Shown here piece after piece: positions 1 through 7,940 of a stretch of DNA of 64,000 nucleotides. Made by a program: the position numbers and the translations under genes. This stretch comes from Oerskovia sp042887685 (GTDB lineage: Bacteria; Actinomycetota; Actinomycetes; Actinomycetales; Cellulomonadaceae), in the NCBI RefSeq assembly GCF_042887685.1, contig NZ_JBHVOS010000014.1, forward strand, positions 1-64,000, written 5' to 3'. The notes below the pieces were generated by a model. It ran no database searches and was not told where the DNA came from. It was given only the letters and a program-made list of their open reading frames with translations. Positions within the stretch are counted from its first letter, which is position 1; every line of letters begins with the position of its first letter.

Positions 1-7
1 ATCACCG

Positions 8-23
8 CCCCCCCCCCCCCCCC
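8..23. repeat. Homopolymer of 16 cytosines
   Basis: An uninterrupted run of sixteen C residues lies in the non-coding stretch at the left edge. Such a run is slippage-prone and may also be an assembly or sequencing length error. The rest of positions 1-108, downstream of cobA, shows no supportable gene. Confidence 0.8.
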
Positions 24-108
24 GGCCTCAGGCGCCCGCGTCGGCTCTTCCGTGAGGCGGCCCCCACCCGGTGCCGGCCGCCCCCCTCACGTACTCGACA
101 GCCGGCCG

Positions 109-1437
109 TCAGTCCAGGCCGGCCGCCCGCCACGCCGGGCTCACCCGCACCACGTCGCCGATCACGGTCACGGCCGGTGCGCGGACGCCGGCCGCTGTCG
201 CGACGTCGGCGATGGTCGCGAGCGTCCCGACGGTCGAGCGCTGGCGAGGGCCGTAGCCGTCCTCGACGACCGCGACCGGGGTCTCGGGCGAGCGCCCCGA
301 GGCCACGAGGGCGGCTGCGGAGTCGCGGAGCCGTGAGACGCCCATGAGCAGGACGACGGTGTGGTCGGAGGCCGCGGGGACCTTGCCGATGTCCTCGTGC
401 CCGGTCAGGACGGTGAAGCCGCGCGACCAGCCGCGGTGCGTCACGGGGATGCCCACGGCCGCGGGCACCGACACCGCGCTCGTCACACCGGGCACGACCT
501 CGACGGGGATGCCGTGCTCCTCGCACGCGATGAGCTCCTCGCCCCCGCGCCCGAACACGTACGGGTCGCCGCCCTTGAGCCGGACGACACGGCGTCCCGC
601 GAGCGCGTGCTCGACCAGCAGCGCGTTGATCTCCTCCTGCGGGACCGGGTGGAAGCCCGGGGTCTTGCCGACGTCGATCACGACGACGTCGTCCGCGAGC
701 CCGTCGAGCAGCGCGCGCGGGCCCAGGCGGTCGGTCACCACGACCTCGGCCTGCGCGAGCAGCCGGCGTCCGCGCGCCGTGACGAGACCGGGGTCGCCGG
801 GGCCGCCACCCACCAGGGCGACGCTCCCGCGGCCGTGCGCGGCGGGCCGGACCGGCCTCAGCGGCAGCTCGCCCGTCGCGAGCAGGGCGTCGATCGCGTC
901 GCGGACCCGCTGGGCGCGCCGTGGGTCGCGACCTGCGCTCACAGCGACGGTGATCTCCGTGGCGTCGGCGTCCGACGCCACGACCGCTGGGGACGAACCC
1001 GCAGCACCGCCGGCACCACCGCCCCCGACCGTGACCCGCGCCACCGCGGGCACCCAGGCGGTGCCGGCCTCGGCGTCTCCCGCACTCACGCAGAAGACGC
1101 GCAGCGACTCGGCCTCGGCCGCGACGGCCGCGTCGACCTCGGGGGAGCCGGTCGCGGTGTGCACGAGCCACGCGCCCTCGACGTCACCGGGCCGGAACGA
1201 GCGTGCCTCCCAGGCCACGGTCCCGGCCGGGCCGGACCCGTCGGGGCGAGCGGCGCCGTCGGGCAGGGGGGCGACCAGCGCCGCCAGGTCCTCGCAGACC
1301 TCCGGCGCCACGACGCGCACGTGCGCGCCCGCGCGGACGAGCGACCGGGTGCGTCGCGCAGCGACCGGGCCGCCGCCCACGACGACGACCGGACGGCCCG
1401 CGATCCGCAGACCGAGGGGGTAGAGCTCAGGGTTCAT
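109..1437 (-). CDS. cobA: Uroporphyrinogen-III C-methyltransferase with N-terminal siroheme-synthase domain
   Basis: This 442-residue protein converts uroporphyrinogen III to precorrin-2 with SAM, and probably oxidises it, on the route to the siroheme used by sulfite reductase. The N-terminal part has a nucleotide-binding glycine motif (GGGPVAARR, about residues 21-29) typical of the CysG/Met8 dehydrogenase domain. The C-terminal part (from about residue 205) is a SUMT domain with VALVGGGPGDPGLVT, GGDPYVFGRGGEE and PGVTSA motifs. It lies 7 bp after the ABC permease and ends the sulfur operon, which fits siroheme supply. The ATG at 1437 is preferred over an upstream in-frame start inside the permease gene. 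The linker near 1243-1266 contains the dispersed GC-rich repeat read as protein. Whether ferrochelatase activity is present cannot be told. Confidence 0.93.
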   Translation of the reverse strand: MNPELYPLGLRIAGRPVVVVGGGPVAARRTRSLVRAGAHVRVVAPEVCEDLAALVAPLPDGAARPDGSGPAGTVAWEARSFRPGDVEGAWLVHTATGSPEVDAAVAAEAESLRVFCVSAGDAEAGTAWVPAVARVTVGGGGAGGAAGSSPAVVASDADATEITVAVSAGRDPRRAQRVRDAIDALLATGELPLRPVRPAAHGRGSVALVGGGPGDPGLVTARGRRLLAQAEVVVTDRLGPRALLDGLADDVVVIDVGKTPGFHPVPQEEINALLVEHALAGRRVVRLKGGDPYVFGRGGEELIACEEHGIPVEVVPGVTSAVSVPAAVGIPVTHRGWSRGFTVLTGHEDIGKVPAASDHTVVLLMGVSRLRDSAAALVASGRSPETPVAVVEDGYGPRQRSTVGTLATIADVATAAGVRAPAVTVIGDVVRVSPAWRAAGLD

Positions 1438-1444
1438 GCGCCCA

Positions 1445-2512
1445 TCATCGCCCGAAAGCGGCGGCGGCCAGCTCACGCCGGCGCAGCAGCCACCCCGAGC
1501 CCTTGCTCGTCGACGTCTCCGGAGCCAGGCCCCGGCGACGCAGCATGGTCTTCTCGACCGGAGCGAAGAAGAGCAGCTCGATGACCATGCCGACCACGAG
1601 GATCAGCAGGATCGCGGTGAAGACGAGCGCCATGTCGGACAGCTCGCGGCCCTGCTGGAGGAACGCCCCCAGCCCGAACCCGATCCCGCCGCCGACCGCG
1701 ATGATCTCGGCGGCCATGAGCGAGCGCCACGAGAACGCCCAGCCCTGCTTGAGGCCCGCGAGGTAGCCGGGGAAGGCCGCGGGCAGGATGACGTCCTTGA
1801 TCATCTGGAACCGCCCCGCGCCCAGGACCTGACCCACGCGCCGGTACAGCGGCGGCACCTGGTCGACGCCCGACACGATCCCGTTGATGATCGAGGGCAC
1901 CGCGCCCATGAGGATGACGAAGTACACCGTGGCGTCCGACAGCCCGAACCAGATGATGCCCGCGGGCACCCAGGCGACCGACGGCAGCACCTGGAGCCCC
2001 GTGATGATGGGCCCGAACGACACACGCACCCAGCGCACGCGCGCCACGAGGATGCCCAGCGGGGTGCCGATCGCGACGGCCGCCAAGAAGCCCAGGACGC
2101 CGCGCTCGAGGCTCGTCCCGAGGGCCTGCCACAGCGTGCCGCTCGCGGCGGCGCGCGTGACGGCCTCCCAGACCTGCTCGGGGCCGGGCAGGTTGTAGAT
2201 GGGCTGGACCTCGAGCCACACGAGCGTCTGCCAGACGGCGAGCAGGATCGCGATCGCGAGGACCGGCGGGTAGACGGCGTGGAACGCCTTCGACCACCGG
2301 CTCGCGGTGGGCGCGACGGTCGTCTGGAGGGCGTCGAGGCCCGCCTCGATGTCGCTCACGTCCTTGGCGTGCCCGACGACGGCGCCTGTCTCGCGCGGAC
2401 CGGTCGCGGCGGTCTCGCGCGTCTCGGGCGAGAGCCCGGACGCGTCCGGGCCGGGCAGGGCCTCGTCGCGCGGGGCCAGGGTCTCGGTGCTCTTCGACGT
2501 CTCAGACGGCAT
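1445..2512 (-). CDS. ABC transporter permease, sulfonate/taurine/nitrate type (SsuC/TauC family)
   Basis: This 355-residue inner-membrane permease has an unusual charged N-terminal extension of about 80 residues, followed by about six hydrophobic helices. A BPD-type cytoplasmic loop (RRVGQVLGAGRF, about residues 218-230) would dock on the ATPase. The ATG at 2512 overlaps the 3' end of the ATPase gene by 11 nt, so translation is probably coupled. The family imports aliphatic sulfonates, taurine, nitrate or similar oxyanions. In the middle of a sulfate-assimilation operon a sulfur source is the likely substrate, but sulfonate and sulfate cannot be told apart from sequence. Confidence 0.88.
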   Translation of the reverse strand: MPSETSKSTETLAPRDEALPGPDASGLSPETRETAATGPRETGAVVGHAKDVSDIEAGLDALQTTVAPTASRWSKAFHAVYPPVLAIAILLAVWQTLVWLEVQPIYNLPGPEQVWEAVTRAAASGTLWQALGTSLERGVLGFLAAVAIGTPLGILVARVRWVRVSFGPIITGLQVLPSVAWVPAGIIWFGLSDATVYFVILMGAVPSIINGIVSGVDQVPPLYRRVGQVLGAGRFQMIKDVILPAAFPGYLAGLKQGWAFSWRSLMAAEIIAVGGGIGFGLGAFLQQGRELSDMALVFTAILLILVVGMVIELLFFAPVEKTMLRRRGLAPETSTSKGSGWLLRRRELAAAAFGR

Positions 2513-3317
2513 GGCGGCGGATCTCCTCACGGAGGTCGTTGGTGATCTCGGTCGCGAGGCGCGACGCGGCGGCGGCCTCGATGCTGCGCTGCTCGTCGGC
2601 CCCGTACACGTCGACGTCCCACTCGCGCACGATGCGCCCGGGGCGCGACGACATGAGCAGCACGCGCTGCCCGAGCCGCACGGCCTCACGGACGTTGTGC
2701 GTGATGAACACGATCGTGCGGCCCGTCTGCTCCCAGACGCGCTCGAGCTCGTCGTGCAGCAGGTCACGGGTGATCGCGTCGAGCGCCGCGAACGGCTCGT
2801 CCATGAGCAGGACGTCCCGCTCCTGGGCGAGCGAGCGCGCCAGCGCGACGCGCTGGCGCATGCCGCCCGAGAGCTCGTGGACGCGCTTGTCGCCCGAGCC
2901 GTCGAGGCGCACGAGCGAGAGCAGCTCGGCGGCCCGCTCGCGACGCTCGGAGCGGGGCACGCCCCGGAACTTCAGGGCGAGCTCGATGTTGCGGCTCGCG
3001 GTGAGCCAGGGGAACAGCGCGGACTCCTGGAACATCAGGGCCGCGCCGTCCCCGGCGACCTCCACGTCCCCCGTGGTCGGGCGCTCGAGGCCCGCGACGA
3101 TGTTGAGCAGCGTCGACTTGCCGCAGCCGGAGGCTCCGAGCAGGCAGACGAACTCGCCCTGCGCGATGTCGAGGTCGATCCCGTCGAGCACCGGGGCGCC
3201 CGTCGGGGAGAACCGCTTGGACACGCCGCGCAGGCGGACGCCGGTCGTGGGACCGGTCTCGTCGCGCGGTGCCGTTCCGGTCGGGGTGCCCGTGCGGGCG
3301 GGGGACGTGGTGGTCAT
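2502..3317 (-). CDS. ABC transporter ATP-binding protein (SsuB/TauB family)
   Basis: This 271-residue ATPase drives the neighbouring importer. Walker A is GASGCGKST (61-69), the signature is LSGGMRQR (149-156), Walker B is LLMDEP (170-175), and the switch histidine is H207 (FITHNV). The ATG at 3317 lies 4 nt after the stop of the binding-protein gene, and the end overlaps the permease start. The motif set (ALMFQESALFPW in the Q-loop region) is typical of SsuB/TauB/NrtD proteins. The substrate is inferred from operon context only. Confidence 0.9.
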   Translation of the reverse strand: MTTTSPARTGTPTGTAPRDETGPTTGVRLRGVSKRFSPTGAPVLDGIDLDIAQGEFVCLLGASGCGKSTLLNIVAGLERPTTGDVEVAGDGAALMFQESALFPWLTASRNIELALKFRGVPRSERRERAAELLSLVRLDGSGDKRVHELSGGMRQRVALARSLAQERDVLLMDEPFAALDAITRDLLHDELERVWEQTGRTIVFITHNVREAVRLGQRVLLMSSRPGRIVREWDVDVYGADEQRSIEAAAASRLATEITNDLREEIRRHAV

Positions 3318-3321
3318 CGTG

Positions 3322-4452
3322 CTACTCCTTGCCGAGACCTGCGGCGGAGACGGTCGGCTGACCGGCCTCCTTCAGCACCTTGTTGAGCAGGCTCAGGTCG
3401 TAGATGCCGTTCAGGTCCGCCTCGGTGGTGGTCCCGGCGGTCACGCCGTCCTCGAGCAGGGTGTTGAGCGTGCCCGCGAGCGGGTCCGTCGTGAAGGTGA
3501 TGTTGGTGAAGGCGCGGTCGAGGACCTCGTCCGACAGCGGCTTGCCGGCGATCTTCTCGATCTCGCCGTTGACGAGGGTCTTGGCCTCGTCAGGGTTGGC
3601 GTCGAGCCAGTCGATCGCCGCGACCTCCCCGCGCAGGAGCGCCTCGACGGTCTCGGGGTGCTCCTCGAGGAAGTCGGTGCGGACGATGAGGTGCGTGGTG
3701 AGGAACTGGCCGTCGTCCCACAGGTCCTTCTCGTCGACCAGGACGTGGGCGCCCGCGTCGAGCACCAGGCGCGAGGCCCAGGGCTCGGGCAGCCAGCCGC
3801 CGTCGAGCTCGCCGTTCTGGAACAGCGTGAGGGTCTGGGCGTTCTCGGTCGGGGTGACCGCGACGTCCCCGCCGCCCTGGATGTCGTTCTTCAGGCCGTT
3901 CTCGGTGAGCCAGGCACGCAGCGCGACGTCCTGGGTGCCGCCGAGCTGGGGCGAGGCGATCTTGGTGCCCTTGAGGTCGGTGGCCGTGTCGATCCCGTCG
4001 CGCACGACGAGCTGGGCCCCTCCCGACGTCGAGCCCGCGATGATGCGCACGGCCTCTCCGTTCGACTTCACGAAGTTGTTGATCGCGGGGTTGGGGCCGA
4101 TGAACGTGGCGTCGATGGCCCCGGCGTTGAGCGCCTCGATCGCGGCAGGGCCGGCGTTGAAGACCTGGGTGGAGAGCGTGGTGTCGCCCAGGGCCTCCTC
4201 GAACTGCCCGCCTGCGACCCCGACGAGCGCGGGGGCGTGCGTGACGTTCGCGAAGTAGCCGAGGCGCAGCTCGTCGGCGGCGCCCGAGGACTTCTCGGGG
4301 CCGTCGGCGGCGTCGGACGTGCCCGTGGAGCAGGCGGAGAGCAGGAGCAGCGGCGCGACGGCGATCGCGGCGACCGCGGAGCGGGTCCGGGCGAAGCGGT
4401 GTCGTGACGTGCCGGCTCGGGTCGTGCGGGTCGGGCGGGACGACGTGTTCAT
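3322..4452 (-). CDS. ABC transporter substrate-binding lipoprotein, SsuA/TauA/NMT1-like
   Basis: This 376-residue secreted lipoprotein has a basic N-terminus and a hydrophobic stretch ending in the lipobox LSAC, with C41 as the lipidation site. The mature part has the NMT1/SsuA-type periplasmic-binding fold signature (RLGYFANVTHAPALVGV near the start, then FNAGPAAIEALNAGAIDATFIG). It would bind a sulfonate or related sulfur oxyanion outside the cell and deliver it to the permease/ATPase pair downstream. The start is supported by an AGAAGGA ribosome site before the ATG. Between it and cysN lies a strongly structured 80-nt element (4521-4600). Confidence 0.88.
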   Translation of the reverse strand: MNTSSRPTRTTRAGTSRHRFARTRSAVAAIAVAPLLLLSACSTGTSDAADGPEKSSGAADELRLGYFANVTHAPALVGVAGGQFEEALGDTTLSTQVFNAGPAAIEALNAGAIDATFIGPNPAINNFVKSNGEAVRIIAGSTSGGAQLVVRDGIDTATDLKGTKIASPQLGGTQDVALRAWLTENGLKNDIQGGGDVAVTPTENAQTLTLFQNGELDGGWLPEPWASRLVLDAGAHVLVDEKDLWDDGQFLTTHLIVRTDFLEEHPETVEALLRGEVAAIDWLDANPDEAKTLVNGEIEKIAGKPLSDEVLDRAFTNITFTTDPLAGTLNTLLEDGVTAGTTTEADLNGIYDLSLLNKVLKEAGQPTVSAAGLGKE

Positions 4453-4520
4453 GGTGGATCCTTCTGGATGGTCGGTGGTTGCCTGGCGGTGGACGTGTCG
4501 AGTCCCGGCAGCGCCGATCC

Positions 4521-4600
4521 GTGCAGTACGCGATCCGAGGGCCCGGTGGTCCGGGCCCCGACCTGCGGTGGTCGGGTGGGCCTCAGATCGCGTACTGCAC
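4521..4600 (-). promoter_or_regulatory. Branched inverted-repeat element at the cysN/importer junction
   Basis: A perfect 15-bp inverted repeat (GTGCAGTACGCGATC at 4521-4535, its complement at 4586-4600) encloses two smaller hairpins: 4539-4558 (8-bp stem, 4-nt loop) and about 4558-4575 (5-6-bp stem). Flanking GCAGCG/CGCTGC could extend the outer stem. The cysN stop codon lies inside. With no T-tract it may be a terminator/attenuator or a processing site that sets the importer:reductase ratio. Function is inference; the repeats are seen directly. Confidence 0.6.
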
Positions 4601-5983
4601 GGGACGCTGCGAAGGACATCGCACGGCCGCCAGGGCGTCTCCGACCATTCCTGCTGCGAGGGTGCCGCCGTCCTGACCGTCGATCAGGAGGAAGGCACCG
4701 GTGCGGCGCGAGGTGACGTACTCCTCGGCCGCGACGGGTGAGGCGAGGCGCAGGGTGACGCGCCCGATGTCGTTGAGCTCGAGCGTCTCCGCGGGCTCGA
4801 GCTCGGCGGTGTCGAGGTCCAGACGCCCGACGACGTCGCGCACCACGGCCTGCACGGTGCGGGTCGTGTGCTTGAGCAGCACGCGGGTGCCGGGGCGCAG
4901 GGTCTTGTCGCTGAGCCACGCGACGGTGCCCTCGACGTCCTGCGTGACCTCGGGGGCGTCGGCCGCTGCCGCGACGAGGTCGCCGCGGGCGATGTCGATC
5001 TCGTCCGTGAGGCGGATCGTGACGGACTGGGGAGCGAAGGCCTCGGCGAGCGTGCCGTCGGCCGTGTCGATGCCCTCGACCGTGCTCTTCTTCCCGCTGG
5101 GCAGGACCACGACCTCGTCGCCCACGCGGACGACCCCCGAGGCGATCTGGCCCGCGTACCCGCGGTAGTCGCGGAACCGTTCCTCGAGGGCCGCGCCCTG
5201 GGGGCGCAGGACGACCTGGACGGGGAAGCGGAACGCCTCGGTGTCGGGCGTCTCGGCCGCGGGGAGCTCCTCGAGCAGGTCGAGCAGGCTCGGCCCGTCG
5301 TACCAGGGCGTCCTGCCGTCGGGCCCGCCCGAGCGGTCGACGACGTTGACGCCCTCGAGCGCCGAGACCGGCAGCGTGAGGATGTGCGCGACGCCGAGCG
5401 AGGCCGCGGCCTCGCGGATCTGGTCCGCGAGCTCCTCGTAGCGCTCCTGGCTGTAGTCGACGAGGTCGATCTTGTTGACGGCCACGATCACGTGCGGCAC
5501 CCGCAGGAGGCTCGCGACCGCGAGGTGGCGTCGCGTCTGCTCCAGGAGCCCCTTGCGTGCGTCGATGAGCAGCACGACCACGTCCGCCGTCGAGGCGCCG
5601 GTCACGGTGTTGCGCGTGTACTGCACGTGCCCGGGGCAGTCGGCCAGGATGAACGAGCGCCTGGCGGTCGCGAAGTAGCGGTAGGCGACGTCGATCGTGA
5701 TGCCCTGCTCGCGCTCGGCGCGCAGACCGTCGGTCAGCAGCGCGAGGTCGGCCGTGGCGAGGCCGCGGTCGCGCGAGACGCGCTCGACGGCGTCGAGCTG
5801 GTCCGCGAGCACGGACTTGGAGTCGAACAGCAGGCGACCGACGAGGGTCGACTTCCCGTCGTCGACGGACCCGGCGGTCGCGAGGCGCAGCAGGGTGCTC
5901 GTGGGGAGCACCTGGGGGTCGCCGGTGGTCTCGGCGGGCACGGCGCCCTCGGCGGGCAGCGGGTGCGTGGTGGTGGCGCTCAC
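4583..5983 (-). CDS. cysN: Sulfate adenylyltransferase large subunit (GTPase)
   Basis: CysN is the GTP-hydrolysing subunit of ATP sulfurylase and makes adenosine 5'-phosphosulfate (APS) with CysD. The 466-residue protein has the EF-Tu-like GTPase motifs GSVDDGKST (38-46), DCPGHVQYTRN and NKIDL, followed by beta-barrel domains. No APS-kinase (CysC) domain is fused. The start is GTG at 5983, sharing one base with the cysD stop codon (TAGTG), so the two subunits are translationally coupled. An upstream in-frame ATG near 6430 lies inside cysD and is rejected. The last six codons form one arm of the inverted repeat at 4521-4600. Confidence 0.95.
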   Translation of the reverse strand: MSATTTHPLPAEGAVPAETTGDPQVLPTSTLLRLATAGSVDDGKSTLVGRLLFDSKSVLADQLDAVERVSRDRGLATADLALLTDGLRAEREQGITIDVAYRYFATARRSFILADCPGHVQYTRNTVTGASTADVVVLLIDARKGLLEQTRRHLAVASLLRVPHVIVAVNKIDLVDYSQERYEELADQIREAAASLGVAHILTLPVSALEGVNVVDRSGGPDGRTPWYDGPSLLDLLEELPAAETPDTEAFRFPVQVVLRPQGAALEERFRDYRGYAGQIASGVVRVGDEVVVLPSGKKSTVEGIDTADGTLAEAFAPQSVTIRLTDEIDIARGDLVAAAADAPEVTQDVEGTVAWLSDKTLRPGTRVLLKHTTRTVQAVVRDVVGRLDLDTAELEPAETLELNDIGRVTLRLASPVAAEEYVTSRRTGAFLLIDGQDGGTLAAGMVGDALAAVRCPSQRPVQYAI

Positions 5984-7020
5984 TAGAAGTACCCCTCCTT
6001 CTTGCGGTCTTCCATGGCGGCTTCGGAGATCCGGTCGTCGGCGCGCGTGGCGCCGCGCTCGGTGATGCGCGTCGCGGCGACCTCGGTGATGACGTCGTCG
6101 ACCGTGTAGGCCGTGCTCTCGACGGCACCCGTGCAGGACATGTCGCCCACCGTCCGGTAGCGCACCGTCTCGGTGCGCACGTTCGCGGCCTCGGCGTCGT
6201 TGCGGGGCTGGGAGTACGGCCCGACGGCGAGCAGCATCCCGTCGCGCTCGAAGACCTCGCGCTCGTGCGCGTAGTAGAGGCTGGGCAGGTCGATCTTCTC
6301 GGCCGCGATGTAGCGCCAGATGTCGAGCTCGGTCCAGTTGCTCAGCGGGAACGCGCGGACGTGCTCGCCCGGCCGGTGGCGGCCGTTGTACAGGTTCCAC
6401 AGCTCGGGGCGCTGGTTGCGCGGGTCCCACTGCCCGAACTCGTCGCGCAGCGAGATGACGCGCTCCTTGGCGCGCGCCTTCTCCTCGTCGCGGCGCCCGC
6501 CGCCGAACACGGCGTCGAACCTGTGGCCCGTGATGGCGTCGAGCAGCGGCTGGGTCTGGAGCGGGTTCCTGGTGCCGTCGGCGCGCTCCAGGAGGCGGCC
6601 GTCGTCGAGGTAGTCCTGGACGCTCGCGACCTCGAGACGGGCGCCGAGGCGCTCGACCGTGGCGTCGCGGTACTCCAGGACCTCGGGGAAGTTGTGGCCC
6701 GTGTCGACGTGCAGCAGCGGGAACGGCACCGGGGCCGGCCAGAACGCCTTGGTCGCCAGGTGCAGCATGACGACCGAGTCCTTGCCGCCGCTGAACAGCA
6801 GCACGGGGCGCTCGAACTCGGCGACGACCTCGCGGATGATGTGGATCGCCTCGGACTCGAGGGACTCGAGCTGGGTCAGGCGGTAGGTGGAGGTGGTCTC
6901 GGTGGTCTCCGTGGGGGAGGCCGGTGGGGCGAGGGGGGCGGTCAAGGCGTCGCTCTTCTCGTCGGGGTGCGTGGGGTGGTCGGTGGGCGCGGTCGAGAGG
7001 CCCGTGGTCACGGCGCTCAT
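5983..7020 (-). CDS. cysD: Sulfate adenylyltransferase small subunit
   Basis: CysD forms the adenylyl-transfer site of ATP sulfurylase. The 345-residue protein has the PP-loop SGGKDS (77-82) in LLFSGGKDSVVMLHL, then HVDTGHNFPEVLEYRD and FGGGRRDEEKARAKER, all typical of the family. The N-terminus carries about 45 extra low-complexity residues rich in Thr, Pro and Ala. The ATG at 7020 overlaps the cysH stop as ATGA, and the stop overlaps the cysN GTG, giving an unbroken coupled chain. A separate cysC is missing from the operon. Confidence 0.95.
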   Translation of the reverse strand: MSAVTTGLSTAPTDHPTHPDEKSDALTAPLAPPASPTETTETTSTYRLTQLESLESEAIHIIREVVAEFERPVLLFSGGKDSVVMLHLATKAFWPAPVPFPLLHVDTGHNFPEVLEYRDATVERLGARLEVASVQDYLDDGRLLERADGTRNPLQTQPLLDAITGHRFDAVFGGGRRDEEKARAKERVISLRDEFGQWDPRNQRPELWNLYNGRHRPGEHVRAFPLSNWTELDIWRYIAAEKIDLPSLYYAHEREVFERDGMLLAVGPYSQPRNDAEAANVRTETVRYRTVGDMSCTGAVESTAYTVDDVITEVAATRITERGATRADDRISEAAMEDRKKEGYF

Positions 7021-7940
7021 ACGTGGAGCCCGCACTCGGTCTTGTCGAGCCCGGCCCAGCGGCCTGCGCGCGGGTCCTCGCCGGGGGCGACGCGGCGCGT
7101 GCAGGGCGCGCAGCCGATCGACGGGTACCCGTCGTTGAGCAGCGGGTTCAGGATCACCTGGTGGTCGGCTGCGTAGCCGAGCAGGTCGTCGAAGGACCAG
7201 GCGGCGAGCGGGTTGATCTTGACCAGCCCGTTCTTCTCGTCCCAGGTCACGAGCGGGGTGCCCGTGCGGGTGGGGGCCTCGTCGCGGCGCACGCCCGTGA
7301 CCCAGACCTCGTACTCGCCGAGCGTGCGGGTCAGGGGTTCGACCTTGCGCATCGCGCAGCACGCGGCGGGGTCGCGCGACCACAGGTCCTTGCCGTGCGC
7401 CTCGTCCTGCTGGGCCACGGTGAGCTGGGGCAGGACGTCGACGATCGTGACCTCCATCTGCTGCTCGACGGCGTCGCGCGTGCCCGAGGTCTCGGGGAAG
7501 TGGTAGCCGGTCTCGAGGAACAGGACGTCGACCCAGGGGGCCTGCTGCGCGACGACGTGCGGCAGGACCGCGTCCGCCATCGAGCACGCGACGGCGATCG
7601 AGTCGCCGAACTCGCGCACGGCCCACGCGACGACCTGCTCGGCGGTCGCTTCGTCCGTGGCGCCCAGGCCTGAGCCGTGCAGCTCGGCCTGACCGCGCTC
7701 GACGATCGCACGCAGCTCGTCGGCTGTCCGCCGGGGGCGGGCGTTCTCGGCGCGGCGGGCGGCGTGCGCGGCCCGGGACGCGGTACGCGCCTCGGTGCGT
7801 GCCCTGGCGGCGGCGCGCAGCGCGGCCAGCGGGTCGCCGCCGGTCGCCGTGCCTGCGGTGCCAGGAGCACCCGCGGTGCCCGACGGCGTCGCGCCCGCCG
7901 CGCTCGACGCCCCGCCAGCGGCGGTGGTCGGCCCGCTCAT
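7017..7940 (-). CDS. cysH: Phosphoadenylyl/adenylyl-sulfate reductase with [4Fe-4S] cysteines
   Basis: This thioredoxin-dependent reductase turns APS (or PAPS) into sulfite. The 307-residue protein has the cluster-ligating pairs C194-C195 (AACCAMRK) and C277/C280 (GCAPC), plus the catalytic C303 in the C-terminal ECGLH motif. The CC...CxxC set is the known mark of enzymes that accept APS, which fits the absence of an APS kinase gene here. The first 60-70 residues are a low-complexity Ala/Gly/Thr extension that includes a variant of the dispersed GC-rich repeat (7876-7892). Start ATG and the sir stop overlap as ATGA. Confidence 0.93.
   Translation of the reverse strand: MSGPTTAAGGASSAAGATPSGTAGAPGTAGTATGGDPLAALRAAARARTEARTASRAAHAARRAENARPRRTADELRAIVERGQAELHGSGLGATDEATAEQVVAWAVREFGDSIAVACSMADAVLPHVVAQQAPWVDVLFLETGYHFPETSGTRDAVEQQMEVTIVDVLPQLTVAQQDEAHGKDLWSRDPAACCAMRKVEPLTRTLGEYEVWVTGVRRDEAPTRTGTPLVTWDEKNGLVKINPLAAWSFDDLLGYAADHQVILNPLLNDGYPSIGCAPCTRRVAPGEDPRAGRWAGLDKTECGLHV

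Noticed and set aside
2..1171. 389-codon frame overlapping cobA at the left edge
   Set aside because: Arg/Gly-rich shadow in another frame of cobA; only the SUMT reading has conserved motifs.
4521..4600. SAM or other known sulfur riboswitch at the cysN/importer junction
   Set aside because: I see no SAM-I/II/IV consensus blocks. The structure overlaps the cysN stop and sits inside an operon, so only a structured element is claimed.
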